Source: Acutalibacter muris (lineage in GTDB: Bacteria; Bacillota; Clostridia; Oscillospirales; Acutalibacteraceae). Taken from it: a stretch of 64,000 bases of DNA. The DNA lies in NCBI RefSeq assembly GCF_002201475.1, contig NZ_CP021422.1:2666001-2730000 (forward strand), read 5' to 3'. The notes below the pieces were generated by a model that saw only the letters and a program-made list of their open reading frames with translations, had not been told where the DNA came from and ran no database searches. Shown one piece after another: positions 42,689 through 49,866 of the stretch. Position numbers and translations under genes: made by a program. Position 1 is the first letter of the stretch. The number at the start of each line of letters is the position of its first letter.

Positions 42689-42784
42689 GTGACATATATA
42701 GACCGCTTAAACTCTTTCAACCGCTCCCAAGTCTTACGATATCAAGGAATTAATGGCCCGTTACGTCTGCCTGAGCACCTCTGA
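42689..42784 (+). pseudogene. Possible 5' remnant of a replisome-organiser/HTH gene
   Basis: GTG start 6 nt after a perfect AAGGAGGTG site, coding VTYIDRLNSFNRS..., 31 codons to a TGA that lies inside the convergent nucleotidyltransferase gene. The opening recalls the YID-x-N-x-F start of DnaD-like plasmid/phage replication proteins, but nothing of the body remains. It may be a short real gene or decay product; the ribosome-binding site is the main evidence. Confidence 0.3.
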
Positions 42785-43408
42785 GGACCAGTCTATCAGC
42801 AGGCTGTAGGCTTCGCCCACATTATCCGGGCGCGGGCCCGCCAGCATATCCAGTATCCTGCGCTCCCGCCCTGACAGCGCCCCCGCAAGCTCGGCCCTTG
42901 TGGCGCGGTACCCTCCGTCTCTCACCAGCGCCCAAAGCCGCAGGCAGAAGAAGGCCGACTTCAAAAGCCCCGGAAGGGCCCCGGCCAGGTCCCCATAAAG
43001 GTAGGTGTGGCAGACGGCGTGATAGAGGTTCGCGGCCCCGATTCGCAGTGCCTCCCGCCGGTCCCCATCGGTGAACTCCGGCAGGTACGGCGCAAGCTCC
43101 CCCACAACGGGCTTCGTGTCCAGGGCAAGGCTCAGAAGGTCGTACCGGGGCCAATTTTCAAGCTCCCGCCGCCCGCAGATAAAGCCGCAGGCAAGCCCGC
43201 TCTGGGGCATAGCGCCCACGACGGAGCGGTAGCGCCGTAAACCGGCAATGTCAGCTTTATCCAGGATAGTCACAATATCAATGTCACTCTCCGGCGTGGC
43301 CTCTCCCCGGGCGTAGCTGCCCTGATACCCCATAAACAGCAGCCGGGGGCCGAATTCCGCTCGGAGCCTTTGGGCGAACTCCCGGGTCCATGAGCCTATC
43401 TCTATCAT
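42761..43408 (-). CDS. Nucleotidyltransferase-domain protein
   Basis: 215 aa. Residues 5-100 are a pol-beta-type nucleotidyltransferase: LLFMGYQGSYARGEATPESDIDIVTIL has the GSxxRGxxxxxSDxDxxV motif with both metal-binding Asp. The C-terminal half is helical (HEPN/KNTase-C-like) with YHAVCHTYLYGD. Could be an aminoglycoside-type adenylyltransferase or a MNT-like antitoxin; substrate unknown. The ATG at 43408 has GGAGGT 5 nt upstream; the longer open frame would overlap a plus-strand promoter. Confidence 0.82.
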   Translation of the reverse strand: MIEIGSWTREFAQRLRAEFGPRLLFMGYQGSYARGEATPESDIDIVTILDKADIAGLRRYRSVVGAMPQSGLACGFICGRRELENWPRYDLLSLALDTKPVVGELAPYLPEFTDGDRREALRIGAANLYHAVCHTYLYGDLAGALPGLLKSAFFCLRLWALVRDGGYRATRAELAGALSGRERRILDMLAGPRPDNVGEAYSLLIDWSSEVLRQT

Positions 43409-43440
43409 TTTGCACCTCCAAAAAATCCCGGGGAGCACCC

Positions 43441-43469
43441 TTGACATTTGGGCGGATCCGGGGTATAAT
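43441..43469 (+). promoter_or_regulatory. Consensus sigma-A promoter of antisense RNA 1
   Basis: TTGACA (43441-43446), 17 bp, TATAAT (43464-43469): exact consensus. No plus-strand reading frame follows for 370 bp. Confidence 0.85.
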
Positions 43470-43475
43470 AAGCAT

Positions 43476-43579
43476 AAGGGGACGCTGCCGTTGAGCGGTT
43501 AGCTCACCTTGAACGTTTTATGTGATTTTATTTTACCACACTAGCCGTCCGGGGCCTAGCCGGGCGGCTAGCAGACTTT
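43476..43579 (+). ncRNA. Antisense RNA of toxin locus 1 (predicted antitoxin)
   Basis: Predicted from the consensus promoter to the hairpin CTAGCCGTCCGG/CCGGGCGGCTAG (43541-43571) followed by CAGACTTTT. About 104 nt. It covers the last codons and the 3' untranslated region of the toxin-like peptide on the other strand. Sequence similarity to antisense RNA 2 includes AGCGGT in the 5' half and the terminal hairpin. Confidence 0.6.
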
Positions 43580-43648
43580 TGGGGCTATGTATATCAGCAC
43601 CGCAAGCCACAAAAGAATGGCCAGGGCGTACTTCCATACTTTTCCCAT
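43568..43648 (-). CDS. 26-aa hydrophobic peptide, type I toxin-like (locus 1)
   Basis: Starts MGKVWKYALA, ends LIYIAPKVC: a short basic N-terminus, one transmembrane helix of about 17 residues, and a C-terminal Lys-x-Cys. GGGAGGTG lies 6 nt before the ATG. The leader of about 95 nt has a CCCTCCC/GGGGG hairpin. The stop codon and the following 9 nt (TAGCCGCCCGG) are identical to those of locus 2, 5 kb away, and the peptide is its homologue. The convergent antisense RNA makes a type I toxin-antitoxin module the best reading. Not in a family I recognise. Confidence 0.7.
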   Translation of the reverse strand: MGKVWKYALAILLWLAVLIYIAPKVC

Positions 43649-43749
43649 CAGCGCCACCTCCCTTGTTATTTTTCCTTATGGAAATTAAACATCAAGGAAA
43701 GTGACCACCCCCTTTCGGGAGGGCTAACCGCACGACAGCGTCTATAGAC

Positions 43750-43778
43750 ATTCTACCACATTCCCTATATTATGTCAA
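43750..43778 (-). promoter_or_regulatory. Sigma-A-type promoter of toxin mRNA 1
   Basis: Minus strand TTGACA (43773-43778), 17 bp, TAGAAT (43750-43755). Confidence 0.8.
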
Positions 43779-43838
43779 ACAAAATCCCCTTTTTATCTTT
43801 CGCGCCGGCAGCTTCGCCCTTGTCAGGAGGTCTACAGT

Positions 43839-44141
43839 ATGCTTGAAGAAATATCCTTCCCCGAGCACGAGTATGAGTCAATTCAAAATTATTTAGATAA
43901 ACTGGGGTATTGTTACACCACGAGGGTGTATAAAGAGGTCGGGAAATATAAAGCCGGGGAATTATATACTGCCCCGTGGGGCGATGTATTGCGAATAGAC
44001 AAAGTTGAAACATACTGGAAAGTGTCAGACCGCCCTTTCTATGACGAAATGAGTGATGACGAAAGGCGGGAGATTTGTAAATATTCTGAAGATATGGGAC
44101 TGCCATATGAATTTATAAAATTTTCCAGAAGTCCGGCATAG
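43839..44141 (+). CDS. Hypothetical protein, 100 aa, AT-rich
   Basis: Soluble, acidic. Core segment YCYTTRVYKEVGKYKAGELYTAPWGDVLRIDKVE suggests a small beta-barrel of the ASCH/PUA type (nucleic-acid or modified-base binding), but this is only a pattern impression. Its base and codon use is much more AT-rich than any neighbour, a sign of recent transfer. AGGAGG lies 8 nt upstream of the ATG; a terminator follows. It stands just behind the toxin 1 promoter, on the opposite strand. Confidence 0.7.
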   Translation: MLEEISFPEHEYESIQNYLDKLGYCYTTRVYKEVGKYKAGELYTAPWGDVLRIDKVETYWKVSDRPFYDEMSDDERREICKYSEDMGLPYEFIKFSRSPA

Positions 44142-44194
44142 TATAACATCGGCAGATTTCAGTTGCGTTTCCTGTTTTCTGTCAACCAACAAAG

Positions 44195-44229
44195 AAACCC
44201 CCAGGGAGCCTGTCCCCGGGGGCCTTTTT
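44195..44229. terminator. Bidirectional terminator between the 100-aa gene and gap
   Basis: AACCCCCAGGGA / TCCCCGGGGG followed by CCTTTTT on the plus strand and GTTTCTTT on the minus strand. Confidence 0.85.
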
Positions 44230-44246
44230 GCGTTCTGAATTACTTC

Positions 44247-45260
44247 TTAGATAGAAGCGAAGTACTTAATGGTGCGTACCATCTGGCTGGTGTAGCTGTT
44301 CTCGTTGTCATACCAGGACACGACCTGGACCTGATACAGGCCATTGCCTATCTCGGTGACCATGGTCTGGGTGGCGTCGAACAGGGAGCCGTAGGTGATG
44401 CCGATGATGTCAGAGGACACCAGGGGCTCCTCGGTGTAGCCGAAGGAGTCGCTGGCGGCGGCCTTCATGGCGGCGTTGATGCCGTCAACGGTCACGTTCT
44501 CGCCCTTGACAACGGCCACCAGGAGGGTGGTGGAGCCGGTGGGTACGGGCACGCGCTGGGCGGAGCCTATCAGCTTGCCGTTAAGCTCGGGGATAACCAG
44601 GCCGATGGCCTTGGCGGCGCCGGTGGAGTTGGGAACGATGTTCACAGCGGCGGCGCGGGCACGGCGCAGGTCGCCCTTGCGGTGGGGGCCGTCGAGAACC
44701 ATCTGGTCGCCGGTGAAGGCGTGCACGGTGGTCATGATGCCGCTCTGAATCTCGGCGTACTTATTCAGGGTGTTGGCCATGGGGGCCAGGCAGTTGGTGG
44801 TGCAGGAGGCGGCGCTGATGATAGTGTCGCTGCTGTCCAGGGTGCCCTCGTTGACGGAGAACACGATGGTCTTCAGGTCCTTGCCGGCGGGGGCGGAGAT
44901 GACGACCTTCTTTGCGCCCGCGTCGATATGGGCCTGGCTCTTCTCCTTGGAGCAGTAGAAGCCTGTGCACTCCAGCACAACGTCAACGCCAATCTGGCCC
45001 CAGGGCAGGTCCTTGGCGTCCTTCTCGGCATAGATCTTGATAGTCTTGCCGTCCACAGTGATGGAGTCCTCGCCGGCCTCCACCTTGTCGCACAGGGCGT
45101 AGCGGCCCTGGGCGGAGTCATACTTCAGAAGATGGGCCAGCATCTTGGGGCTGGTCAGGTCGTTGATAGCCACGACCTCGTAGCCCTCTGCGCCGAACAT
45201 CTGGCGGAAGGCCAGGCGGCCTATGCGGCCAAAACCGTTGATTGCAACTTTTACAGACAT
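44247..45260 (-). CDS. gap: Glyceraldehyde-3-phosphate dehydrogenase, type I
   Basis: Glycolytic enzyme: glyceraldehyde-3-phosphate + NAD + Pi to 1,3-bisphosphoglycerate. 337 aa. NAD-binding [16 protein letters not shown] at the N-terminus, active-site Cys in [12 protein letters not shown] near residue 155, [28 protein letters not shown], and [15 protein letters not shown] at the end. AGGAGGT before the start. Monocistronic, with strong promoter and terminator, and biased codons as expected for a highly expressed gene. Confidence 0.98.
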   Translation of the reverse strand: MSVKVAINGFGRIGRLAFRQMFGAEGYEVVAINDLTSPKMLAHLLKYDSAQGRYALCDKVEAGEDSITVDGKTIKIYAEKDAKDLPWGQIGVDVVLECTGFYCSKEKSQAHIDAGAKKVVISAPAGKDLKTIVFSVNEGTLDSSDTIISAASCTTNCLAPMANTLNKYAEIQSGIMTTVHAFTGDQMVLDGPHRKGDLRRARAAAVNIVPNSTGAAKAIGLVIPELNGKLIGSAQRVPVPTGSTTLLVAVVKGENVTVDGINAAMKAAASDSFGYTEEPLVSSDIIGITYGSLFDATQTMVTEIGNGLYQVQVVSWYDNENSYTSQMVRTIKYFASI

Positions 45261-45302
45261 TGGAAAGACCTCCTAAAAGTTTATGGTGCCGTACTTACTC
45301 TT

Positions 45303-45331
45303 ATTCTAATACATTTTTTCCAAAATTACAA
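45303..45331 (-). promoter_or_regulatory. Sigma-A-type promoter of gap
   Basis: Minus strand TTGTAA (45326-45331), 17 bp, TAGAAT (45303-45308). Confidence 0.7.
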
Positions 45332-45397
45332 GACCCCTCCAATATTTTTAACGGGAAAATTCCGCGGGATATCTTCTGCGCCCAAAAGGAAAATGCG

Positions 45398-45511
45398 CAA
45401 ACAAAAGACAGCCGCTGCAAACGGCTGCCTTTTGAGAAAGGAGATTTTCTTATGGCCCTGCGGGCTCCGCAGAAACCCCCAGCGATGGCCATCTTGTTTT
45501 CTTGAATCTTA
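45398..45511 (-). ncRNA. Predicted small RNA between spoIID and gap
   Basis: Starts behind a consensus promoter and ends at a terminator (AAAAGGCAGCCG/CGGCTGTCTTTT, 45403-45433), about 114 nt. The 5' half folds as ATGGCC/GGCCAT enclosing TGCGG-AGC-CCGCA. Between the two hairpins is a single-stranded AAAATCTCCTTTCTC, complementary to AAAGGAGA-type ribosome-binding sites, so it could be a translation-repressing sRNA. No convincing reading frame on this strand. Could instead be a known Clostridia RNA motif that I do not recognise. Confidence 0.55.
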
Positions 45512-45517
45512 AGAGAT

Positions 45518-45546
45518 ATTATACACCAATGGAGCGGGTTTGTCAA
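45518..45546 (-). promoter_or_regulatory. Consensus sigma-A promoter of the predicted small RNA
   Basis: Minus strand TTGACA (45541-45546), 17 bp, TATAAT (45518-45523): exact consensus. Confidence 0.85.
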
Positions 45547-45652
45547 GTCCCCCAGGGGCTTGTTTCGCTGTATCTAAATCAAAAGTATAGCACGACCGGG
45601 CCAGCTGTCTGCCGGCGGGCTCCGCTTTTTTATGTCTTTATTATATAACCCT

Positions 45653-46711
45653 CTAGGACCGTTTATCCACCTCCAGCTCCGCCCCCGGATAATAATGCTC
45701 CAGTATCTCCCTGTACCCCGCCCCGGCCTTTGCCATGAACACCGCCCCGGCCTGGCTCAGCCCCACACCGTGGCCCCAGCCCCGGACGGTGAACCGCAGG
45801 CCGCCCTCTGTGGGCTCCCAGGTGAAGGCGGCGCTTCTCAGGCCCAGGGCGGCGCGGACCTCCTGGCCGGTAAAGCTTTCGCCGCCTATGTCCACGGACA
45901 GCACCGTGCCCGAGGGGGTGTACTCCGCCCCGGAGAGAGGCTCCTCCGGGTCCAGGCCGGAAACCCCCAGGGCACCTTCAAGCTCCTCAAGGGTGAACCC
46001 GGCATAGCTCAGGTACCCGTCGCTGAACATATCCCCGGGGCTGGCCACGGCCTGTAGGTAGGGGTGGTCCTTATCCGCATCTTCGGCCCAGACATTTTGT
46101 ACACTCTCGGTGCCGCCCGGAGAGATGGCGAAATATGAGGCCAGGATAAGCTCGCCCCCATAGGTCAGGGTCTGGCCGTACACCTCGTCCACCACCCCGC
46201 TGAGTATCTGCCGGTACTCCTCATAGTCCTCTCCCCAGCGCTCCCTCATGACCTCCTCGGGCACGTAGACCAGCCATTTCCCGCTGTCGCAGGCTATCTC
46301 CCCGCCCGCCGCCCTCTGGCGGCTGTAATAGGTATAGGCGGCCACGGCCTGGGCCTTCAGCGCCTCTTTAGGGGCGTGCAGGTCCATCTCGCAGGCCAGG
46401 TCCGCCATGAGGAACTCCCGGGCGGGGACGGTCAGGGACTTCTCCGTGGCGGAGTCGTATAGGGTGAAGCTGTCGCTGCTTCCGGGTCCGGCCGCGGGCT
46501 CTGGCAGGGCTGAGCTTACGCCGGGGTCCTGGGACGGCGCGGGCGACAGGGCCGGACCGGGCGTGGGCTCCGGCACGGCCTGTCCCGGGGCGCTGGCCGT
46601 GGGGCCGGGTATGTAATAGTACAAAAGTGGCGGCAGGAGGGTTATCAGCAGATAGAGCAGGAGAAAGCAGAGAAACAGACGCTTTAAGGCCGGGCGGCTG
46701 GACTTTTTCAT
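45653..46711 (-). CDS. spoIID: SpoIID/LytB-domain sporulation protein
   Basis: SpoIID is a membrane-anchored lytic transglycosylase needed for engulfment of the forespore, with SpoIIP and SpoIIM. 352 aa: a signal-anchor helix (about 10-32), a Pro/Ser/Gly-rich linker, and the SpoIID domain with REFLMADLACEM (the Glu is at the catalytic position), then EALKAQAVAAYTYYS, LTYGGELILASYFAISPGGTES and the terminal GWGHGVGLSQAGA. The ATG at 46711 has AAGGAG upstream; the long open frame that extends into the citrate synthase gene is not real. Divergent from citrate synthase. Confidence 0.93.
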   Translation of the reverse strand: MKKSSRPALKRLFLCFLLLYLLITLLPPLLYYYIPGPTASAPGQAVPEPTPGPALSPAPSQDPGVSSALPEPAAGPGSSDSFTLYDSATEKSLTVPAREFLMADLACEMDLHAPKEALKAQAVAAYTYYSRQRAAGGEIACDSGKWLVYVPEEVMRERWGEDYEEYRQILSGVVDEVYGQTLTYGGELILASYFAISPGGTESVQNVWAEDADKDHPYLQAVASPGDMFSDGYLSYAGFTLEELEGALGVSGLDPEEPLSGAEYTPSGTVLSVDIGGESFTGQEVRAALGLRSAAFTWEPTEGGLRFTVRGWGHGVGLSQAGAVFMAKAGAGYREILEHYYPGAELEVDKRS

Positions 46712-46790
46712 TTTACGCTCCTTTTTCTTCCAGAATTTTTGTTGAACCGGGCGGTTTTGCATAACATAATGCCGAAACCTGCAAAATCCC

Positions 46791-46819
46791 TTGACTTGTC
46801 CGGGCCGAAGGGGTAATAT
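46791..46819 (+). promoter_or_regulatory. Sigma-A-type promoter of the citrate synthase gene
   Basis: TTGACT (46791-46796), 17 bp, TAATAT (46814-46819), 33 bp before the ATG. Confidence 0.7.
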
Positions 46820-46852
46820 AATATAGAGTAATGAAAGAGAGGTAAGTGGATT

Positions 46853-48229
46853 ATGCAGAGACTTAATAAAGAGAGCCCCGAGAGCACCACCGTCTCCGAG
46901 CTCTGTGAGGAATACAGAAGGAACAACTCCATCAGCCGCCGGGAGCTGGAGCGCTTCGACGTGAAGCGGGGCCTTAGGAATGCCGACGGCACCGGGGTCA
47001 TGGCCGGGCTTACCCATGTGTGCAACGTCCACGGCTACCTTATCGACGACGGCGACAAGGTCCCGGACAAGGGGCGGCTGACTTATCGGGGCATAGACAT
47101 AGAGGACATCGTAAGCGGCTGTGCGGCTGAGGGGCGCTTCGGCTTTGAGGAGGTGGCGTGGCTGCTCATCTTCGGGGAGCTGCCGGACCAACGCCAGTAT
47201 AAGCGTATGTGCGACCTGCTTTTTGACAACCGTGAGCTGCCCGAATACTTCCCCGAGGATATGATAATAAAGGCCCCCTCTAAGAACATCATGAATAAGC
47301 TGGCCCGGTCCGTGATGGCCCTATACTCCTATGACGACGACCCGGAGGATATGTCCCTTGAGAACAATATGCGCCAGAGCATATCCCTTATTGCCCGGAT
47401 GCCCTCTATAATGGCCTACGCCTATCAGGTGAAGCGCCGGCATTTTGACAAGGAGAGTATGTTCTTCCACCCCTATGAGCCCGGCCAGTGCACGGCAGAG
47501 GCCATACTCAACGCCCTGCGCCCGGACCGGCAGTTCACGAGAGAAGAGGCGGAGCTTCTGGACCTTTGCATGGTGCTCCACGCCGAGCACGGCGGCGGCA
47601 ACAACTCCACCTTCACGACGAGGGTGCTGACCTCGGCGGGGACGGACATCTACTCGGCCATAGGCGCGGCGGTGGGTTCCTTAAAGGGCTATAGGCACGG
47701 CGGGGCGAACCACCGTGTAAAGAACATGATGACGGAGATAATGGAGAACGTGAAGAACTGGGACGACGAGGACGAGGTGGAGGCCTATCTCGAGAAGATA
47801 CTGCGGGGCGAGGCCCACGACGGCAGCGGCCTTATCTACGGCGTGGGCCACGCCATCTACACCCTGTCGGACCCCCGGGCGGTGATACTCAAGGGGAAGG
47901 CCAGGGCCCTGGCAAAGGAGAAGGGCTATCTTCAAAGGCTGTCCCTCTACGAAACCGTGGAGCGGCTTGCGCCCAAAGCTTTCCTGAAGGTCACCGGCAG
48001 CGAGAAGGTCCTCTGCGCCAACGTGGACTTCTACTCGGGGCTGGTGTACGAGATGCTGGGCATACCCGAGGACCTCTTTACCCCCATGTTCGCCGTGTCC
48101 CGGATAGCGGGCTGGTGCGCCCACCGCATAGAGGAGCTGACCACCGGCGGCCGGATAATGCGCCCGGCCTACCGTGCCCTGCCGGTGAAGCAGAGGTATG
48201 TGCCCTTCTCTGAAAGGCGGGTACGGTAA
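46853..48229 (+). CDS. gltA: Citrate synthase
   Basis: Condenses acetyl-CoA and oxaloacetate. 458 aa with the family signatures: GLTHVCNVHGYLIDDG, LTYRGIDIEDIV, LVLHAEHGGGNNSTFTTRV-type segment (here MVLHAEHGGGNNSTF), GYRHGGANHRV, IYGVGHAIYTLSDPRA (His) and CANVDFYSG (Asp). The N-terminal 50 residues are a little longer than in short prokaryotic enzymes, as often in Clostridia. Whether it works in an incomplete TCA cycle for glutamate supply cannot be told; no other cycle gene is adjacent except the lone fumarase subunit 3 kb away. Confidence 0.96.
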   Translation: MQRLNKESPESTTVSELCEEYRRNNSISRRELERFDVKRGLRNADGTGVMAGLTHVCNVHGYLIDDGDKVPDKGRLTYRGIDIEDIVSGCAAEGRFGFEEVAWLLIFGELPDQRQYKRMCDLLFDNRELPEYFPEDMIIKAPSKNIMNKLARSVMALYSYDDDPEDMSLENNMRQSISLIARMPSIMAYAYQVKRRHFDKESMFFHPYEPGQCTAEAILNALRPDRQFTREEAELLDLCMVLHAEHGGGNNSTFTTRVLTSAGTDIYSAIGAAVGSLKGYRHGGANHRVKNMMTEIMENVKNWDDEDEVEAYLEKILRGEAHDGSGLIYGVGHAIYTLSDPRAVILKGKARALAKEKGYLQRLSLYETVERLAPKAFLKVTGSEKVLCANVDFYSGLVYEMLGIPEDLFTPMFAVSRIAGWCAHRIEELTTGGRIMRPAYRALPVKQRYVPFSERRVR

Positions 48230-48331
48230 ATATTTATTTCTGCCCGGGCGGAAATATGCACGGTAAGGGGCCTGCTTTTTTGGGGCGGAGTGGTATAATA
48301 CAGGTGTATATAGGACATATAATTCACCACA

Positions 48332-48376
48332 AAAGAAGAAATCCCCGAGAGTGATAGTCTCAGGGATTTCTTCTTT
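48332..48376. terminator. Bidirectional terminator after the citrate synthase gene
   Basis: AAAGAAGAAATCCC, 17-nt middle with a short GAGA/TCTC stem, GGGATTTCTTCTTT. Confidence 0.85.
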
Positions 48377-48403
48377 GTTTCAAATCAAGGTAAACTTAAG
48401 ATA

Positions 48404-48432
48404 TTGCAATTCGGCCGCAGGAGATGTATAAT
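48404..48432 (+). promoter_or_regulatory. Sigma-A-type promoter of toxin mRNA 2
   Basis: TTGCAA (48404-48409), 17 bp, TATAAT (48427-48432). Confidence 0.8.
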
Positions 48433-48512
48433 AAAAATGCCCCCGGACTGGGGGCGGCACGGCTGTATATAAAGGCGGTTTGGCGAATCCCTCTGGAAAG
48501 GGGGGTGAGCTT

Positions 48513-48596
48513 ATGGGTAAAAGGGCTCTGCGCTTTGCGGTGTGCTTAATCATCGCGATGCTCCTCCTTATCTACATATCCCAAAAAGCGTGCTAG
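48513..48596 (+). CDS. 27-aa hydrophobic peptide, type I toxin-like (locus 2)
   Basis: Starts MGKRALRFAV, ends LLIYISQKAC. Same design as locus 1: MGK plus basic residues, one membrane helix, LIYI, Lys-x-Cys end. GGGGGTGA lies 4 nt before the ATG; the leader contains a CCCTC/GAAAGGGGGG hairpin that could hide this site, as at locus 1. A terminator hairpin (GCTAGCCGCC/GGCGGCCAGC, 48592-48624, then TGTCTTTT) begins at the stop codon. Convergent antisense RNA on the other strand. Predicted to insert in the membrane. Confidence 0.72.
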   Translation: MGKRALRFAVCLIIAMLLLIYISQKAC

Positions 48597-48682
48597 CCGC
48601 CCGGATAGCCCCCAGGCGGCCAGCTGTCTTTTAAGTCAGCTATAAACCCTTCGGGCCAGACCGCTATACAGTCGTGCCCTTT
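48583..48682 (-). ncRNA. Antisense RNA of toxin locus 2 (predicted antitoxin)
   Basis: About 100 nt from a consensus promoter to the reverse face of the 48592-48624 hairpin, followed on this strand by CACGCTTTTT. Overlaps the toxin terminator and its last codons. Its 5' part (AAAGGGCACGACTG, AGCGGT) aligns with antisense RNA 1. Confidence 0.62.
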
Positions 48683-48688
48683 GTTTAT

Positions 48689-48717
48689 ATTATAATCGCC
48701 GGGCGGGGATTTGTCAA
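48689..48717 (-). promoter_or_regulatory. Consensus sigma-A promoter of antisense RNA 2
   Basis: Minus strand TTGACA (48712-48717), 17 bp, TATAAT (48689-48694): exact consensus. Confidence 0.85.
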
Positions 48718-48739
48718 GGAATTTCTACAGTAAAAGGTC

Positions 48740-48768
48740 TTGGAACTCCACCGCAAATGTGCTATAAT
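48740..48768 (+). promoter_or_regulatory. Promoter of the eight-helix membrane protein gene
   Basis: TTGGAA (48740-48745), 17 bp, TATAAT (48763-48768). Confidence 0.7.
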
Positions 48769-48799
48769 AATCCGTAACCTAAAAAGGGGGAACAATTCT

Positions 48800-49690
48800 A
48801 TGGATAAATTCAGGATAAGCATAAACACCGGGCTGAAGCTGGTGGTCTGGGGGATACCCCTGGGGCTGACGCTCCGGCTGATACAGATGAACCTGTTTTT
48901 CGACTTCGACACCGGCTTCTACACCGGCCCGGGGGCGGCGCTGGCCTGGCTGGGTCTGCTGCTTCCGGCGGCGATGGCGGGGGCGGGGGCCTGGTGCTTC
49001 TATAAGAACGCCGGGGCCTTTATGCCCCGAGACCGGGGCATGGCCCGTGGGCCCGGCATATTCGCGGGCTTCTCCGGGGGGGTGCTGCTGGTGATGGGCT
49101 TATATATGCTGCGGGACCACCTGAGCCGCGCCGCCACGGGCTTTGCGGAATTTGAGACCGCCGTGAACCCCGGGCTGCACCTGTCCCTCTGCGTGCTGTG
49201 CCTTGTCCTGGGGGCCCTGCACTGCTTTCTGGCCGTCTGCCTGTGCGCGGGCCGGGACCCCTTTAAAAAGGCCCCCCTGCTGTACCTGCCCGGGGTGGCC
49301 TGGGGCATGGCCCAGCTGGTGGCCGTGTACGTGTTCTACGCCCGGTCCTCCTCAACGGTGGAAAACCTCTACTCCCTTATTTCCAGCGGCCTTATGCTGC
49401 TGGCGCTGTTCTACCTCTCGGCGGCCCTCTCGGGCGCGGGGGAACCCCGGGCCCTTATGCGGCTCTATATCTTCGGGGGGCTCTCGGCGGTGCTGACGAT
49501 ACCCTATGACCTCTCCAACATAGTCCTTGCCCTGAGGGGCACGACCTACTTCGGGGAGCTGCCCGCCATATACGCCCTGGGACGGCTGTCCGTGTGTATG
49601 TTCCTGCTGTCCTTTATCCTGAGCGTATACAGGACCGGCGTGGACAAGAGCCTTGACGGCGCGGTGACGGCAAAGGGCGAGGGGGCTTGA
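48800..49690 (+). CDS. Hypothetical integral membrane protein, eight helices
   Basis: 296 aa with eight predicted membrane helices (for example LKLVVWGIPLGLTLRLIQM, LAWLGLLLPAAMAGAGAWC, HLSLCVLCLVLGALHCF, IYALGRLSVCMFLLSFIL). No transporter or enzyme motif recognised. The ATG at 48800 has AAGGGGG 9 nt upstream; 20 codons of open frame before it lie in the promoter. It stands between toxin loci 2 and 3. Function unknown. Confidence 0.75.
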   Translation: MDKFRISINTGLKLVVWGIPLGLTLRLIQMNLFFDFDTGFYTGPGAALAWLGLLLPAAMAGAGAWCFYKNAGAFMPRDRGMARGPGIFAGFSGGVLLVMGLYMLRDHLSRAATGFAEFETAVNPGLHLSLCVLCLVLGALHCFLAVCLCAGRDPFKKAPLLYLPGVAWGMAQLVAVYVFYARSSSTVENLYSLISSGLMLLALFYLSAALSGAGEPRALMRLYIFGGLSAVLTIPYDLSNIVLALRGTTYFGELPAIYALGRLSVCMFLLSFILSVYRTGVDKSLDGAVTAKGEGA

Positions 49691-49715
49691 CAAAGGGGCT
49701 GTGATCGGGTATAAT
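49687..49715 (+). promoter_or_regulatory. Consensus sigma-A promoter of antisense RNA 3
   Basis: TTGACA (49687-49692), 17 bp, TATAAT (49710-49715). The block GGGTATAATAAGCATA is identical to that of the locus 1 antisense promoter. The -35 box overlaps the stop codon of the membrane-protein gene. Confidence 0.85.
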
Positions 49716-49721
49716 AAGCAT

Positions 49722-49866
49722 AGAGAAAAAAGCGGGCAACTGCCAAAAGTTTCAAAGTTTGCGACTTTGAAGCTTGCTTCTGAAAAGAAGCCGGAACGGC
49801 TGGGCCCAGTTAATAGTTATTTTTGAAAAAGTAGCCATTTCCCTGGTCCGGGTGCGGCTACTTTTT
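49722..49866 (+). ncRNA. Antisense RNA of toxin locus 3 (predicted antitoxin)
   Basis: About 145 nt from the consensus promoter to the bidirectional terminator at 49826-49866. No reading frame with a ribosome-binding site. Overlaps the terminator and last codons of the holin-like peptide. Confidence 0.6.
49826..49866. terminator. Bidirectional terminator shared by toxin mRNA 3 and antisense RNA 3
   Basis: AAAAAGTAGCC, 19-nt loop, GGCTACTTTTT; the toxin stop codon TAG lies in the stem. Confidence 0.9.

Noticed and set aside
45449..45505. Short plus-strand frame with AAAGGAG and ATG (MALRAPQKPP...)
   Set aside because: It is the exact complement of the predicted minus-strand small RNA, and the ribosome-binding-site look is explained by that RNA's anti-Shine-Dalgarno stretch. 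Only 17 codons.
46712..47191. Upstream extension of the spoIID frame
   Set aside because: It is antisense to citrate synthase, and a good ribosome-binding site and signal anchor begin at 46711.
48285..48330. TATAAT at 48294-48299 just before the citrate synthase terminator
   Set aside because: No acceptable -35 element, and the hairpin follows at once; no product can be proposed.
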